64,000 nt of DNA from CADEEL01 sp050246475 (GTDB lineage Bacteria > Pseudomonadota > Alphaproteobacteria > Caulobacterales > Aquidulcibacteraceae). The position numbers were made by a program, and so were the translations under genes. The DNA lies in the NCBI GenBank assembly GCA_050246475.1, contig JBFWVZ010000002.1, positions 496,001 to 560,000 of the forward strand, given 5' to 3'. A model generated the notes under the pieces. The model saw nothing but the letters and a program-made list of their open reading frames with translations, was not told the DNA's origin and did not search any database. Of the stretch, positions 42,664 to 49,610 are shown piece by piece; the first letter of the stretch is position 1; every line of letters begins with the position of its first letter.

Positions 42664-42698
42664 GCGCGGGACTTAACGGCGCCCAGCGCCGCAATCCA

Positions 42699-42715
42699 AT
42701 TACCTGCGGGGTAAG
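42699..42715. promoter_or_regulatory. Candidate XRE/MmyB operator, copy 1
   Basis: ATTACCTGCGGGGTAAG contains TTACC-N5-GGTAA, a perfect 5-bp dyad. It lies 36 bp upstream of the XRE gene start, overlapping the flavoprotein stop codon. It shares its first eight bases and spacing with the copy at 43872-43888. Confidence 0.65.
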
Positions 42716-43815
42716 CGCATTCCCTCGAAGATCGAGCGGTGCCCGGCGAGGATCCGGCTGATCGCCGCCGGATCGGGCTCAAGCGACCATTCTCCGCGCT
42801 CGAACGTGCCGCCGAGCACGATGCCGTCGCGGCGCCCAAACATGTACCCCTCCGGCGCGATGACGTTGTAGTCCACCTCCGGCTGCGGCAGCAGGATCGC
42901 CAACTGCCCGCGCACCGGTGTGATCTCACTGTCTCGAAAAAGCGCGCCGGCCCCGAGCCCCGTGCAATTGAAGAGCACCGTCTCCGGCAGCGCATCGAGT
43001 TCGCTCGCGTCACGGAACTCGCGCACCACAATCTCTCCGCCCGCAAGCCGTACGTCGCGTTCGATGCGCCGGAGATAGAGCGGCGTCTCGATCATCATCG
43101 TGTCGAACCGCCGGACATAGTCCGCCGCGAACGGATGCTCACCCGGCGCAAGATCGCGCTGATTGACGACGAGCGCGCGCATCGGGCTCGCTTCCGCGGA
43201 CGGGTAATTCCGGATCGGCCGCGAGGAGAGATTGTAATTTGTCTCCCAGGCGACGCCGTAATCGTCCCCCACCAGCGATTGATAGCGCCGGAACGCAAAT
43301 CGCGCGGCTTCGAAGAATTGCGCGCGCCACGCATCGCTGATGCGGTCCTCGTCGAACACAGACGCCGGCCACCATTGCGCGCCCGCGACATTGCTGGTCG
43401 TGTTCGGCGAAAGCGCCTTCGCATAAATGCGCACACGCGCGCCGCGCTCCTGCAGCAGCCGCGCTGTCGCCAGGCCGACGGCGCCGGCGCCCAGCACCGC
43501 ATAGGTCTGCCCGGCGCCTTCCCAGCCGAACTCCACCGCCAAATGCGACGTGCCCCACGAGAGCGTGATCCCGCCGCCGCCATGCCCGTAATTGTGCACG
43601 ATTGTCTTTTGGCCGCGCTGCTCGCGCTCCACGCGGAAGCCGCTTGGCCGGAACGGCCGCAAGCCGACATCGATGCGGATCATCCGCTCGCGCGAAACGA
43701 ATACCGGCGCGAGCGCAACGTTGGGCGCGGGCGCGCGCAACCCCGCGGCCGCGCTGCACGCGCCCAAGAGGCCCGCCGCCGAAACGCCCGCGAAGCTGCG
43801 CCGCGTGAATCCCAT
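42700..43815 (-). CDS. Circularly permuted D-amino-acid-oxidase-like flavoprotein, Tat lipoprotein
   Basis: This 371-residue protein has a twin-arginine signal (FTRRSFAGVSAAGLLGAC) with a lipobox-like Cys20, so it is probably exported folded. It carries D-amino-acid-oxidase sequence blocks in rotated order. GLRPFRPSGFRVERE and VHNYGHGGGGITLSWG (74-89), which end ordinary DAAO, come first; the FAD Rossmann motif AVLGAGAVGLATARLL (109-114 GxGxxG) follows; and PVRGQLAILLP...YMFGRRDGIVLGGTFERGEWS ends it. The substrate is unknown; oxidation of amines or D-amino acids in the periplasm is inferred. ATG 43815 begins the Tat signal. Confidence 0.82.
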   Translation of the reverse strand: MGFTRRSFAGVSAAGLLGACSAAAGLRAPAPNVALAPVFVSRERMIRIDVGLRPFRPSGFRVEREQRGQKTIVHNYGHGGGGITLSWGTSHLAVEFGWEGAGQTYAVLGAGAVGLATARLLQERGARVRIYAKALSPNTTSNVAGAQWWPASVFDEDRISDAWRAQFFEAARFAFRRYQSLVGDDYGVAWETNYNLSSRPIRNYPSAEASPMRALVVNQRDLAPGEHPFAADYVRRFDTMMIETPLYLRRIERDVRLAGGEIVVREFRDASELDALPETVLFNCTGLGAGALFRDSEITPVRGQLAILLPQPEVDYNVIAPEGYMFGRRDGIVLGGTFERGEWSLEPDPAAISRILAGHRSIFEGMRLPRR

Positions 43816-43871
43816 TGCGCCCCATCGAAGGCCGCCCGCGCGCGCTGTCAACGCGCCTCGCCCGCTTTCCC

Positions 43872-43888
43872 ATTACCTGACGCGTAAT
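43872..43888. promoter_or_regulatory. Candidate XRE/MmyB operator, copy 2
   Basis: ATTACCTGACGCGTAAT has ATTAC and GTAAT as an inverted repeat with a 7-base centre. It lies between the divergent flavoprotein (start 43815) and small membrane protein (start 43943) genes, and matches copy 1 in bases and spacing. Confidence 0.65.
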
Positions 43889-43942
43889 TGAGACGCCTCC
43901 CTCCCCGCGGCGATGCTGGCTCATCAGCCAAGAGGAGTTTCC

Positions 43943-44335
43943 ATGTCTCGCATCCAAGTTTCGCCTTTCCTGCGCAACGCGCTCTTGATCGACGCCGCCG
44001 GCTCGGCCGCGACAGGCGCGCTCGTTCTCGTCGGCGCGAATGCGTTGGCGCCCCTATTCAATTTGCCGATCGCGCTCTTGCACGGCGCGGGCGCGGCCAT
44101 CGTGCCGTTCGTCATCTGGCTTGTCTGGATGGGCACGCGGCGCGCATTGCCGCTCGCAATGGTCAACGCGGCCATCGGCATAAATCTGATCTGGGTCGCG
44201 GCGAGCTTTGCGCTGCTCGCATTCCTGGCGCCCACGCCGCTCGGCTATGCTTTCATCATCGCCCAGGCGCTCGCCGTCGCCTTCTTCGCGGCGCTCGAAT
44301 GGATGGGTGTGAAGCGCTCGGCCGCTACTGCTTAA
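43943..44335 (+). CDS. Small four-TM membrane protein, unknown
   Basis: This 130-residue protein has four hydrophobic segments (about 10-33, 43-62, 70-92, 97-117) joined by very short loops. ATG 43943 has GAGGAG 7-8 bases upstream and fits a compact membrane protein; an upstream start adds ten residues. No family signature is recognised. It is divergent from the permuted flavoprotein across operator copy 2, so it may be under the same XRE regulator. A long hairpin follows its stop. Confidence 0.6.
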   Translation: MSRIQVSPFLRNALLIDAAGSAATGALVLVGANALAPLFNLPIALLHGAGAAIVPFVIWLVWMGTRRALPLAMVNAAIGINLIWVAASFALLAFLAPTPLGYAFIIAQALAVAFFAALEWMGVKRSAATA

Positions 44336-44339
44336 GTGC

Positions 44340-44381
44340 AAGCATGCGGGCCCGCGCGGCGGCGCGGGTCCGCACGTGCTT
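44340..44381. terminator. Long GC-rich hairpin between convergent genes
   Basis: AAGCATGCGGGCCCGCGC (44340-44357) pairs with GCGCGGGTCCGCACGTGCTT (44362-44381) with small bulges. It lies between the small membrane-protein stop and the ion-channel stop and overlaps the latter. There is no T run, but the stem is strong in both directions. Confidence 0.55.
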
Positions 44382-45279
44382 ACGATGGGCGGCTGTCACG
44401 CAGCGCCGCCACTTCCGCGCGGAGCGCGCGCACCTCATCGAGGATGCGCTGCTGGACCACCGCCGCGTCCTCCTGCGCCTCCTGCATCTCCTCGACCTCT
44501 TCCTCGATGTCCGCGACCTCGTCGCGGATCTCCTCGGTGACGACGTTGCGCGTCTCCTGCACCGCATCGACGATGACGCCGATGAAGAGATTGAGCACCG
44601 CGAACGCGGCGATGATCGTGAAGCCCATGATGAAGGCCCATGCGTACGTGTAGCCCGCATCCTGCAAACGCTGGATCGTCTCGCCGAAGCCGTCGAATTG
44701 CGTGAGCGCAAACAGAGAGAGCGCGCTTTCTCCGAGATCGCGGAATCCCTCCTCGTTGTTGAAGAGGGTCGTCGCCATCACGGCGCCAATGTAGAAAACC
44801 ACCGCGAGCACGGCGAACGTCGCCAAAATTCCGGGCATGGCGCCAAACAGCGCCTCCACCACGCGCCGCATCTGCGGCACGGCGCTGATCAGCCGGAAGA
44901 CCCGCACGACGCGCAGCGTGCGCAATGCGGAAATGGCGGGATTGGTCGCGATGTAGGCGACGCCGACGACCAGCACGTCAAAGATGTTCCAGCCGTTGCG
45001 CACATAGGCGCGCGGCCCCTGCGCCAGGAATTCCAGGATGATCTCGACCGTGAAGATCGCGAGGAAGACTGTGTCGGCCTGCTCGATGTAGGCGTGCCAG
45101 GGATTGTTCTCCCCGTAATGCGCATCGATCCCCAACGCGGCCGCGTTGGCGATGATGCAGAGCACGATGAAGACCTTGAAGACCTGGCTCTCGGTCAGCC
45201 ATGCGATGAAGCGGACGCCGCCCTGCTGGCGAAGCGGCAATTCCTGTTGCGCGCCCGCGCGCGCGGCCTCGTTCCCCAT
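44380..45279 (-). CDS. Voltage-gated cation channel, BacNaV-like with atypical filter
   Basis: This 299-residue six-helix channel subunit has S1 (VFKVFIVLCIIANAAALGID), S2 (ADTVFLAIFTVEIILEFLA), S3 (NIFDVLVVGVAYIA) and voltage sensor S4 with arginines every third residue (LRTLRVVRVFRLISAVPQMRR: R120, R123, R126, R129). S5-pore-S6 ends FAVLNLFIGVIVDAV. Where NavAb-type channels have TLESWS after the pore helix, this one has LTQFDGFGE (192-200). The C-terminus is a long acidic coiled coil (residues ~248-295) expected to form a four-helix bundle. Selectivity is therefore uncertain. Confidence 0.85.
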   Translation of the reverse strand: MGNEAARAGAQQELPLRQQGGVRFIAWLTESQVFKVFIVLCIIANAAALGIDAHYGENNPWHAYIEQADTVFLAIFTVEIILEFLAQGPRAYVRNGWNIFDVLVVGVAYIATNPAISALRTLRVVRVFRLISAVPQMRRVVEALFGAMPGILATFAVLAVVFYIGAVMATTLFNNEEGFRDLGESALSLFALTQFDGFGETIQRLQDAGYTYAWAFIMGFTIIAAFAVLNLFIGVIVDAVQETRNVVTEEIRDEVADIEEEVEEMQEAQEDAAVVQQRILDEVRALRAEVAALRDSRPS

Positions 45280-45364
45280 GAGCCTCGTCCCGCAAGCCGG
45301 CCCCGCAACCGGCGTTCAAGCGAGATTAGACGAGGATTCCCTGAAATCGAAGCGCGGAGGCCGG

Positions 45365-46006
45365 TCAGCCCACCGGGGCGGCCGCCGCTGCCGCAACTTC
45401 GGCGCCTGCGCCCTCTTCGGGCGCAAGGATGAAGCCCTGCACGTTGTAGGTGCGCGCGCCCCAGTGCCCGCCCGGCACATACCAGACCTGCACCTGGCTC
45501 CAGTCCCCGCGCGGGGAGACATCGCGCACCGGCACGTTGCGGGTGATCTCGCCGCGGTTCAGCCAATTGGCGTGGTCCACGATGATCACGCGGTCATTGA
45601 CGATCTCGCGGACGACGGCGACGTGGCCGCGATTGGGATTGGCGTAGCCGCGCATGACGATGACGGAGCGCTCGGCCGGGGTGTCCGTGGTTTCATAGCG
45701 CCCGCGCGCCTGGCGCCACCATGTGTAGGCGTCGCCGTAAATCTCGACCCCGCTTTCGCGCCGCGCGAACGGCACGCACTGCAAGCGCGGGCCGCGCGCA
45801 TTGAGCGTGGGGCGGAACGCCGCCTCGTCGGCCGCCGGCGTCGCAAACGCCGTGGGGCGCAGCGTTGCGTGTTCGGAGGCAAAGCCGCTGCCGCGCTCGG
45901 GCGCGGCGGCGGCGTCGATTGCAAGCGGCGTCAAGGCAGCGGCTTCGCCGGCCGCCAAGCCGGTCGTCATGGCGGCCGCCGCGAGGTAGATCGCACGTTT
46001 CGTCAT
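45365..46006 (-). CDS. Secreted CHAP-domain protein (copy 1)
   Basis: This protein of 213 residues has a signal peptide (KRAIYLAAAAMTTGLAAGEAAA). The CHAP peptidase/amidase domain carries catalytic Cys77 in LQCVPFAR and His128 in NRGHVAVV, and the acidic/Asn third residue in VDHANWLN. CHAP enzymes cut peptidoglycan cross-bridges or stems. A Tyr/Trp-rich middle (GDAYTWWRQARGRY) and the DVSPRGDWSQVQVWY segment are shared with the neighbouring copy. A CtrA-like box lies about 50 bp upstream of ATG 46006. Confidence 0.87.
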   Translation of the reverse strand: MTKRAIYLAAAAMTTGLAAGEAAALTPLAIDAAAAPERGSGFASEHATLRPTAFATPAADEAAFRPTLNARGPRLQCVPFARRESGVEIYGDAYTWWRQARGRYETTDTPAERSVIVMRGYANPNRGHVAVVREIVNDRVIIVDHANWLNRGEITRNVPVRDVSPRGDWSQVQVWYVPGGHWGARTYNVQGFILAPEEGAGAEVAAAAAAPVG

Positions 46007-46057
46007 AGCGCCCATCAAGCTTTACGCGTCAGGAACCCTAAAAAACGCCCTGCGGAG

Positions 46058-46073
46058 TTAAAGAACACCTAAC
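46058..46073. promoter_or_regulatory. CtrA-like box upstream of CHAP gene
   Basis: TTAAAGAACACCTAAC fits the CtrA consensus TTAA-N7-TTAAC with one mismatch (CTAAC). It lies 52 bp upstream of the start of the first CHAP gene in an A/T-richer gap (46007-46236) that separates the two CHAP genes. CtrA control would fit a cell-cycle-regulated cell-wall enzyme. Confidence 0.4.
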
Positions 46074-46236
46074 CTGGAACGCCGGGAGCGTCGCAATCTG
46101 AAACAAAACGCGCGTTCGACTAGCATTTATGCTTAAGATCTATTCGTATTGATGAGCGAGATTGGTTAACGACCTGCCGCAATGGTTAATCGCGGCGCGT
46201 TCGACTGCACTGCACTCGCCCTTCTCCGAAGAGAGC

Positions 46237-46821
46237 TTACGAGGCGGCCGCGTAGGTCAATGGCAGGGGATGGATGAAGCCCTCGGCTTCGTAGATGCGC
46301 GCGCCCCACGCCTGGGTGGGGATGTGCCACATGCGGATCTGCGTCCAGTCGTTGTTCGGCGACACGTCGAGCACGGGCACGCGCACCGTGACCTCGCCGC
46401 CGTTCAGCCAGTTGGCTTGATCCACCCGGATTTCACGCGGACCGACGATCGCGGTCACCACAGCGACGTGGCCGCGGCCGGGATTGTTGTAGCCGCGCAG
46501 AACGAACACCGACCCGGGAGACGGGATGCCGCCGCGGGGGTACCGACCCGCCGCCTGCGCCCACCAGGTGTTGGCGTCGCCGTAGATCTGGATGCCGGAG
46601 AGGCCGCGCGCGAACGGCACGCATTGAAGGCGCGGGCCATCGCGCACGATCGTCGGAGCGCCGTTGGGATCGAAGTTCGGCAAGGGCTGTGGGCGCGCGT
46701 AGCTCGGCGGGGCATTGCGCGGCAGGCCCGGCTGGGGGACCGACGCGTATTCGATCGGCGCGCATGCGGCCAGCGCCGCACCCGTCAATCCCGCCGCCAG
46801 CAGAGATCGCGCCCATCCCAT
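46237..46821 (-). CDS. CHAP-domain lipoprotein (copy 2)
   Basis: This 194-residue paralogue of the neighbouring CHAP protein has a lipoprotein signal (WARSLLAAGLTGAALAAC, Cys20) and a proline-rich linker. The CHAP domain has Cys67 (LQCVPFAR), His118 (GRGHVAVV) and VDQANWLN, with the conserved GDANTWWAQAAGRYPRG and DVSPNNDWTQIRMW blocks. Lipidation would tether it to a membrane, whereas copy 1 looks soluble. ATG 46821 begins the signal peptide. The spacing to copy 1 (230 bp) suggests separate promoters. Confidence 0.87.
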   Translation of the reverse strand: MGWARSLLAAGLTGAALAACAPIEYASVPQPGLPRNAPPSYARPQPLPNFDPNGAPTIVRDGPRLQCVPFARGLSGIQIYGDANTWWAQAAGRYPRGGIPSPGSVFVLRGYNNPGRGHVAVVTAIVGPREIRVDQANWLNGGEVTVRVPVLDVSPNNDWTQIRMWHIPTQAWGARIYEAEGFIHPLPLTYAAAS

Positions 46822-46872
46822 GGGATTATTTTGCAGCCGCAATGCTGACAGGCAATGAACGGATGCAGTCGT

Positions 46873-47202
46873 TCAGATTGACTTTTCGTCAACCGTGGCG
46901 GGCCGAGCGCCGGACGACGGCGGGCCGGACGGCTGGCCTACAAGTGCAATCGGCGTCAAAGGCGCCGCGTGCGCGCGGCGCGCGGCGGAACTTGGCGTGC
47001 GCGACCGCCTTGGCGCACGCGCCGGCTGCGCTGCTGCTGTCTGCGTGCGCAGAACTTCTGGCAAGGGCGGCGGTATCGCGACGCTGATCCGCGCTGTTGC
47101 GGCGGGCGCGGCGCGCGCTGGTTGGGGCGCGGAGAGATCCCCCGCGACATTCATCAGAAACGCCAGCGCGCAGATCGCGAGCGCAATGAAAAGAACGCGC
47201 AT
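46873..47202 (-). CDS. Small secreted Pro/Ala-rich protein, unknown
   Basis: This 109-residue product has an N-terminal hydrophobic segment (MRVLFIALAICALAFLMNVAG) serving as signal or anchor, then a low-complexity Pro/Ala/Arg/Thr tail without recognisable domains. It follows the GcrA-like gene by 9 bp on the same strand, so it is probably co-transcribed. It may be an envelope linker protein; a spurious frame in GC-rich DNA cannot be fully excluded, though the signal peptide argues for a real gene. Confidence 0.5.
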   Translation of the reverse strand: MRVLFIALAICALAFLMNVAGDLSAPQPARAAPAATARISVAIPPPLPEVLRTQTAAAQPARAPRRSRTPSSAARRAHAAPLTPIALVGQPSGPPSSGARPATVDEKSI

Positions 47203-47211
47203 CGCCTCCTT

Positions 47212-47730
47212 CTAGTGCGAGTCGTCCCCGTTGCGCGGGCCGCCGCGGTAGGCGACGCGCGCGTGGAAGCGGCAATAGGGTCCGGGAAACTCCGTCGATC
47301 GCCCGCAGAACGAGAATCCCGGCGTTTCGGGATCGCCGATCGGAAAGCGGCACATGAAGAGACCCAGCGTCAGCACGCTCGCCGTCGTGCCATCCTCAAG
47401 CCGCAACGGTTCAAGCGTTTCCTGCACATAGTGCGGCTCAGCGGCGCCGGCCGCCTTGCGCGCGAGACGGCGCACCTTTTTCTGCACGCGCTTCTCCAAC
47501 GCGGCCAAAGTCGGCTTCGTTCGCGCCGAAAGCCCCATGCGATGGGCTTTGCCGATCACACTATTTCGTGAGCAACCGGCGCCGAAACGCCGCGCGATCT
47601 CGCCCGCTGAATAGCCCTCAGCCCAAAGCCGCCGCAGCAAAGCGACGTTGTCCTCGTCCCAAATCACACTGCCCTCGCCCAGCTTGGCCCGGACCTCCTT
47701 GCCGGGCGCCCCTGCACGCGATTGCTGCAT
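47212..47730 (-). CDS. GcrA-family cell-cycle regulator (divergent paralogue)
   Basis: This 172-residue protein has the N-terminal GcrA helix-turn-helix VIWDEDNVALLRRLWAEGYSAGEIARRFG, then CSRNSVIGKAHRMGLSAR. After a basic linker (ALEKRVQKKVRRLARKAAG) comes the C-terminal sigma-70-binding domain MCRFPIGDPETPGFSFCGR with PGPYCRFHARVAY. GcrA binds sigma70-RNA polymerase and CcrM-methylated promoters. Differences in the linker and HTH (GAGCSRNS) suggest a paralogue rather than the canonical GcrA. GTG 47667 is an alternative start matching the usual WT/W-initial N-terminus. rcdA is just upstream. Confidence 0.85.
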   Translation of the reverse strand: MQQSRAGAPGKEVRAKLGEGSVIWDEDNVALLRRLWAEGYSAGEIARRFGAGCSRNSVIGKAHRMGLSARTKPTLAALEKRVQKKVRRLARKAAGAAEPHYVQETLEPLRLEDGTTASVLTLGLFMCRFPIGDPETPGFSFCGRSTEFPGPYCRFHARVAYRGGPRNGDDSH

Positions 47731-47832
47731 GCTGATGACGGGCGCACAAATTAAATCGAGAGCACGCGCGCGAGTCGCACGAAGATTCTTTTTTGCAAGA
47801 GAAACGCCGCATGAACGCGGCGCGAACGCGGT

Positions 47833-48345
47833 TTACGCGCGCGCGCCGAACGCGGCTTCGAGAATGGCTTGCTGTTCGCCGACGCGGTTTTGCACGTCGC
47901 TGCGCCCGGCGTACATGTCGGCATCGAGGCGCGACACGCGCTCGTGGATGGCGGCGCCGCGCGCGGCAAGCGACTTGAGCGCCTCGGGCAATTCTTCCAT
48001 CCCGGCCATCGCGTCATTTCCTTCCGCGGTGCGGTTGGTGAGGCGATATTTGTCGTGCGACGCTTCCGCGAGCCCAAGTTCCCCGTCGCGCACCGCGCGC
48101 TGCACAAGAAGCCAGGACGCCACCTGCATCAGCCGCGTGGTGAGCCGCATGCTTTCGCCGGCGTAAGCGAGCGCGCCAAGCCGGGAAAGGCGCTTGGCCG
48201 CCGCGCGGCCGGGGCCGTCGAGATAGGCCGCCGTCTCCTCGACGAGCGCCATGCCCTCCTTGAACGTCCGGTCGAACATCTCGGACTTGGCGAAGTCCAA
48301 AATGCGCTGGGCGTCCGGCGCGAAGGAGGTCGGTTCGAATTTCAT
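47833..48345 (-). CDS. rcdA: RcdA (DUF1465), regulator of CtrA degradation
   Basis: This 170-residue helical adaptor is recognised by FKEGMALVEETAAYLDGPGR and YAGESMRLTTRLMQVASWLLVQRAV, blocks shared with Caulobacter RcdA. In Caulobacter, RcdA works with CpdR and PopA to bring CtrA and other substrates to ClpXP. The C-terminal extension here (RVSRLDADMYAGRSDVQNRVGEQQAILEAAFGARA) may form part of the substrate interface. It lies close to a GcrA-like gene and the DUF1192 gene, a neighbourhood also typical in this order. GAAGGAGG lies upstream of ATG 48345 region on the minus strand only weakly. Confidence 0.88.
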   Translation of the reverse strand: MKFEPTSFAPDAQRILDFAKSEMFDRTFKEGMALVEETAAYLDGPGRAAAKRLSRLGALAYAGESMRLTTRLMQVASWLLVQRAVRDGELGLAEASHDKYRLTNRTAEGNDAMAGMEELPEALKSLAARGAAIHERVSRLDADMYAGRSDVQNRVGEQQAILEAAFGARA

Positions 48346-48387
48346 GCTGGCTGTGTGGATCGCAAGAGCCGGGCCGCGCCTATGCCG

Positions 48388-48579
48388 TTAAGCAGAGCCG
48401 CGCGGGGAGAAAAGTGAATCGGCCGCGCTCCGCTGCGCGCGCTTGGCCGCGATCGCCTTGCGGCACATTTCGATTTCCGCGGTGAGCGCCTCGATCTTTT
48501 CCTCCAATTCCTCAATGGACATGAGATCGAGGGTTTGCGCCTTCTTCTGCAACGGCGCGAAGGGATCGTCTTCGATCAT
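48388..48579 (-). CDS. DUF1192 small protein
   Basis: This 63-residue protein is mostly one amphipathic helix: IEDDPFAPLQKKAQTLDLMSIEELEEKIEALTAEIEMCRKAIAAKRAQR. This opening, with the DDPF and the SIEEL-EEKI coiled coil, is the DUF1192 signature in alphaproteobacteria. The function is unknown. It is 42 bp upstream of rcdA on the same strand, a commonly conserved pairing, so a shared transcript is likely. Confidence 0.82.
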   Translation of the reverse strand: MIEDDPFAPLQKKAQTLDLMSIEELEEKIEALTAEIEMCRKAIAAKRAQRSAADSLFSPRGSA

Positions 48580-48638
48580 GGCCTAATCTCCACGCACATC
48601 TTACCGTGTGCGGGCCCGTTGCGCGAGAGGAACAAAGT

Positions 48639-49610
48639 TTGAGCGAGACAATGCAGGCGGTGATGCACGCGAAGGGCGCGCCGTTAACACTTGGCGCGCT
48701 TCAGCGCCCCTCCCCCGGCGCGGGCGAAATCCTCATCCGCGTGCGCGCGGCGGGCGTGAACCGGCCCGATCTGATCCAGCGCGCGGGCTTTTATCCGCCT
48801 CCGCTGGGCGCGCCCGACACGATGGGGCTCGAAGCGGCGGGCGAAGTCGCGGCCGTGGGCGCCGGCGTTTCGCGCTGGAAAACCGGCGACGCGGTTTGCG
48901 CGCTGCTGCCAGGCGGCGGCTATGCGGAATACGCGCTGGCGCACGAAGGCTCGGCGCTGCCTATTCCCGCCGGCCTCTCGATGATCGAGGCCGCCGCGCT
49001 GCCTGAAACCGTGTTCACGGTGTGGGCCAACGTGTTCGAGGCCGGGGGCTTGAAGAGCGGCGAGACGTTTCTCGTGCATGGCGGCGCCTCGGGCATCGGG
49101 ACCACGGCGATCCAAATGGCCGCAGCCGCTGGCGCCGTCGTTTACGCAACAGCGGGCGATGCCGCGAAGGTTGCGCTCTGCGAAAAGCTCGGCGCGAAGC
49201 GGGGCATCAACTACAAAGACGAGGATTTCGAAGCCGTTTTGACACAGGCCGGCGGCGGCGATCTCGTGCTCGATATGGTCGGCGGGCCATACACGACTAA
49301 GAACCTCGCCCTCCTCAAGGAATACGGTCGGCTGGTGATCATCGCGTTCCTGCAAGGGCCGAAGTCGGAAATCGATCTCTCGCTCATCATGCGCAAGCGC
49401 CTGGTCGTGACGGGCTCGACGCTGCGGGCTCGCGCCGTCGAGGAAAAGGCCCGCCTCGCGCGCGAGGTGGAAGCCAACGTCTGGCCCTGGATCGCGGCGG
49501 GCAAAGTGAAGCCGGTGATCGACGCGACCTTTCCGATCGCGCAGGCTGAAGCTGCACACGCGCGCATGCAGGCAGGCGCGCACGCCGGGAAAATTGTGCT
49601 GACGCTCTAG
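48639..49610 (+). CDS. NAD(P)H quinone oxidoreductase, zeta-crystallin/PIG3 type
   Basis: This medium-chain dehydrogenase-fold protein without zinc ligands has ~323 residues. Features are AAGVNRPDLIQRAGFYPPPLGAP (PIG3/TP53I3 signature), PGGGYAEYALAHEGSALPIP, the NADPH motif VHGGASGIGTTAIQMA and a closing HARMQAGAHAGKIVLTL. Members reduce quinones with NAD(P)H. TTG 48639 is preceded by an AGAGG at good distance; ATG 48651 is the other likely start. It overlaps the convergent luciferase-like gene by a shared stop (4 bp). Confidence 0.87.
   Translation: MSETMQAVMHAKGAPLTLGALQRPSPGAGEILIRVRAAGVNRPDLIQRAGFYPPPLGAPDTMGLEAAGEVAAVGAGVSRWKTGDAVCALLPGGGYAEYALAHEGSALPIPAGLSMIEAAALPETVFTVWANVFEAGGLKSGETFLVHGGASGIGTTAIQMAAAAGAVVYATAGDAAKVALCEKLGAKRGINYKDEDFEAVLTQAGGGDLVLDMVGGPYTTKNLALLKEYGRLVIIAFLQGPKSEIDLSLIMRKRLVVTGSTLRARAVEEKARLAREVEANVWPWIAAGKVKPVIDATFPIAQAEAAHARMQAGAHAGKIVLTL

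Noticed and set aside
46150..46200. GGTTAAC ... GGTTAATC pair as a CtrA site
   Set aside because: The two TTAA half-sites are 16 bases apart rather than 7, so it does not fit the consensus.
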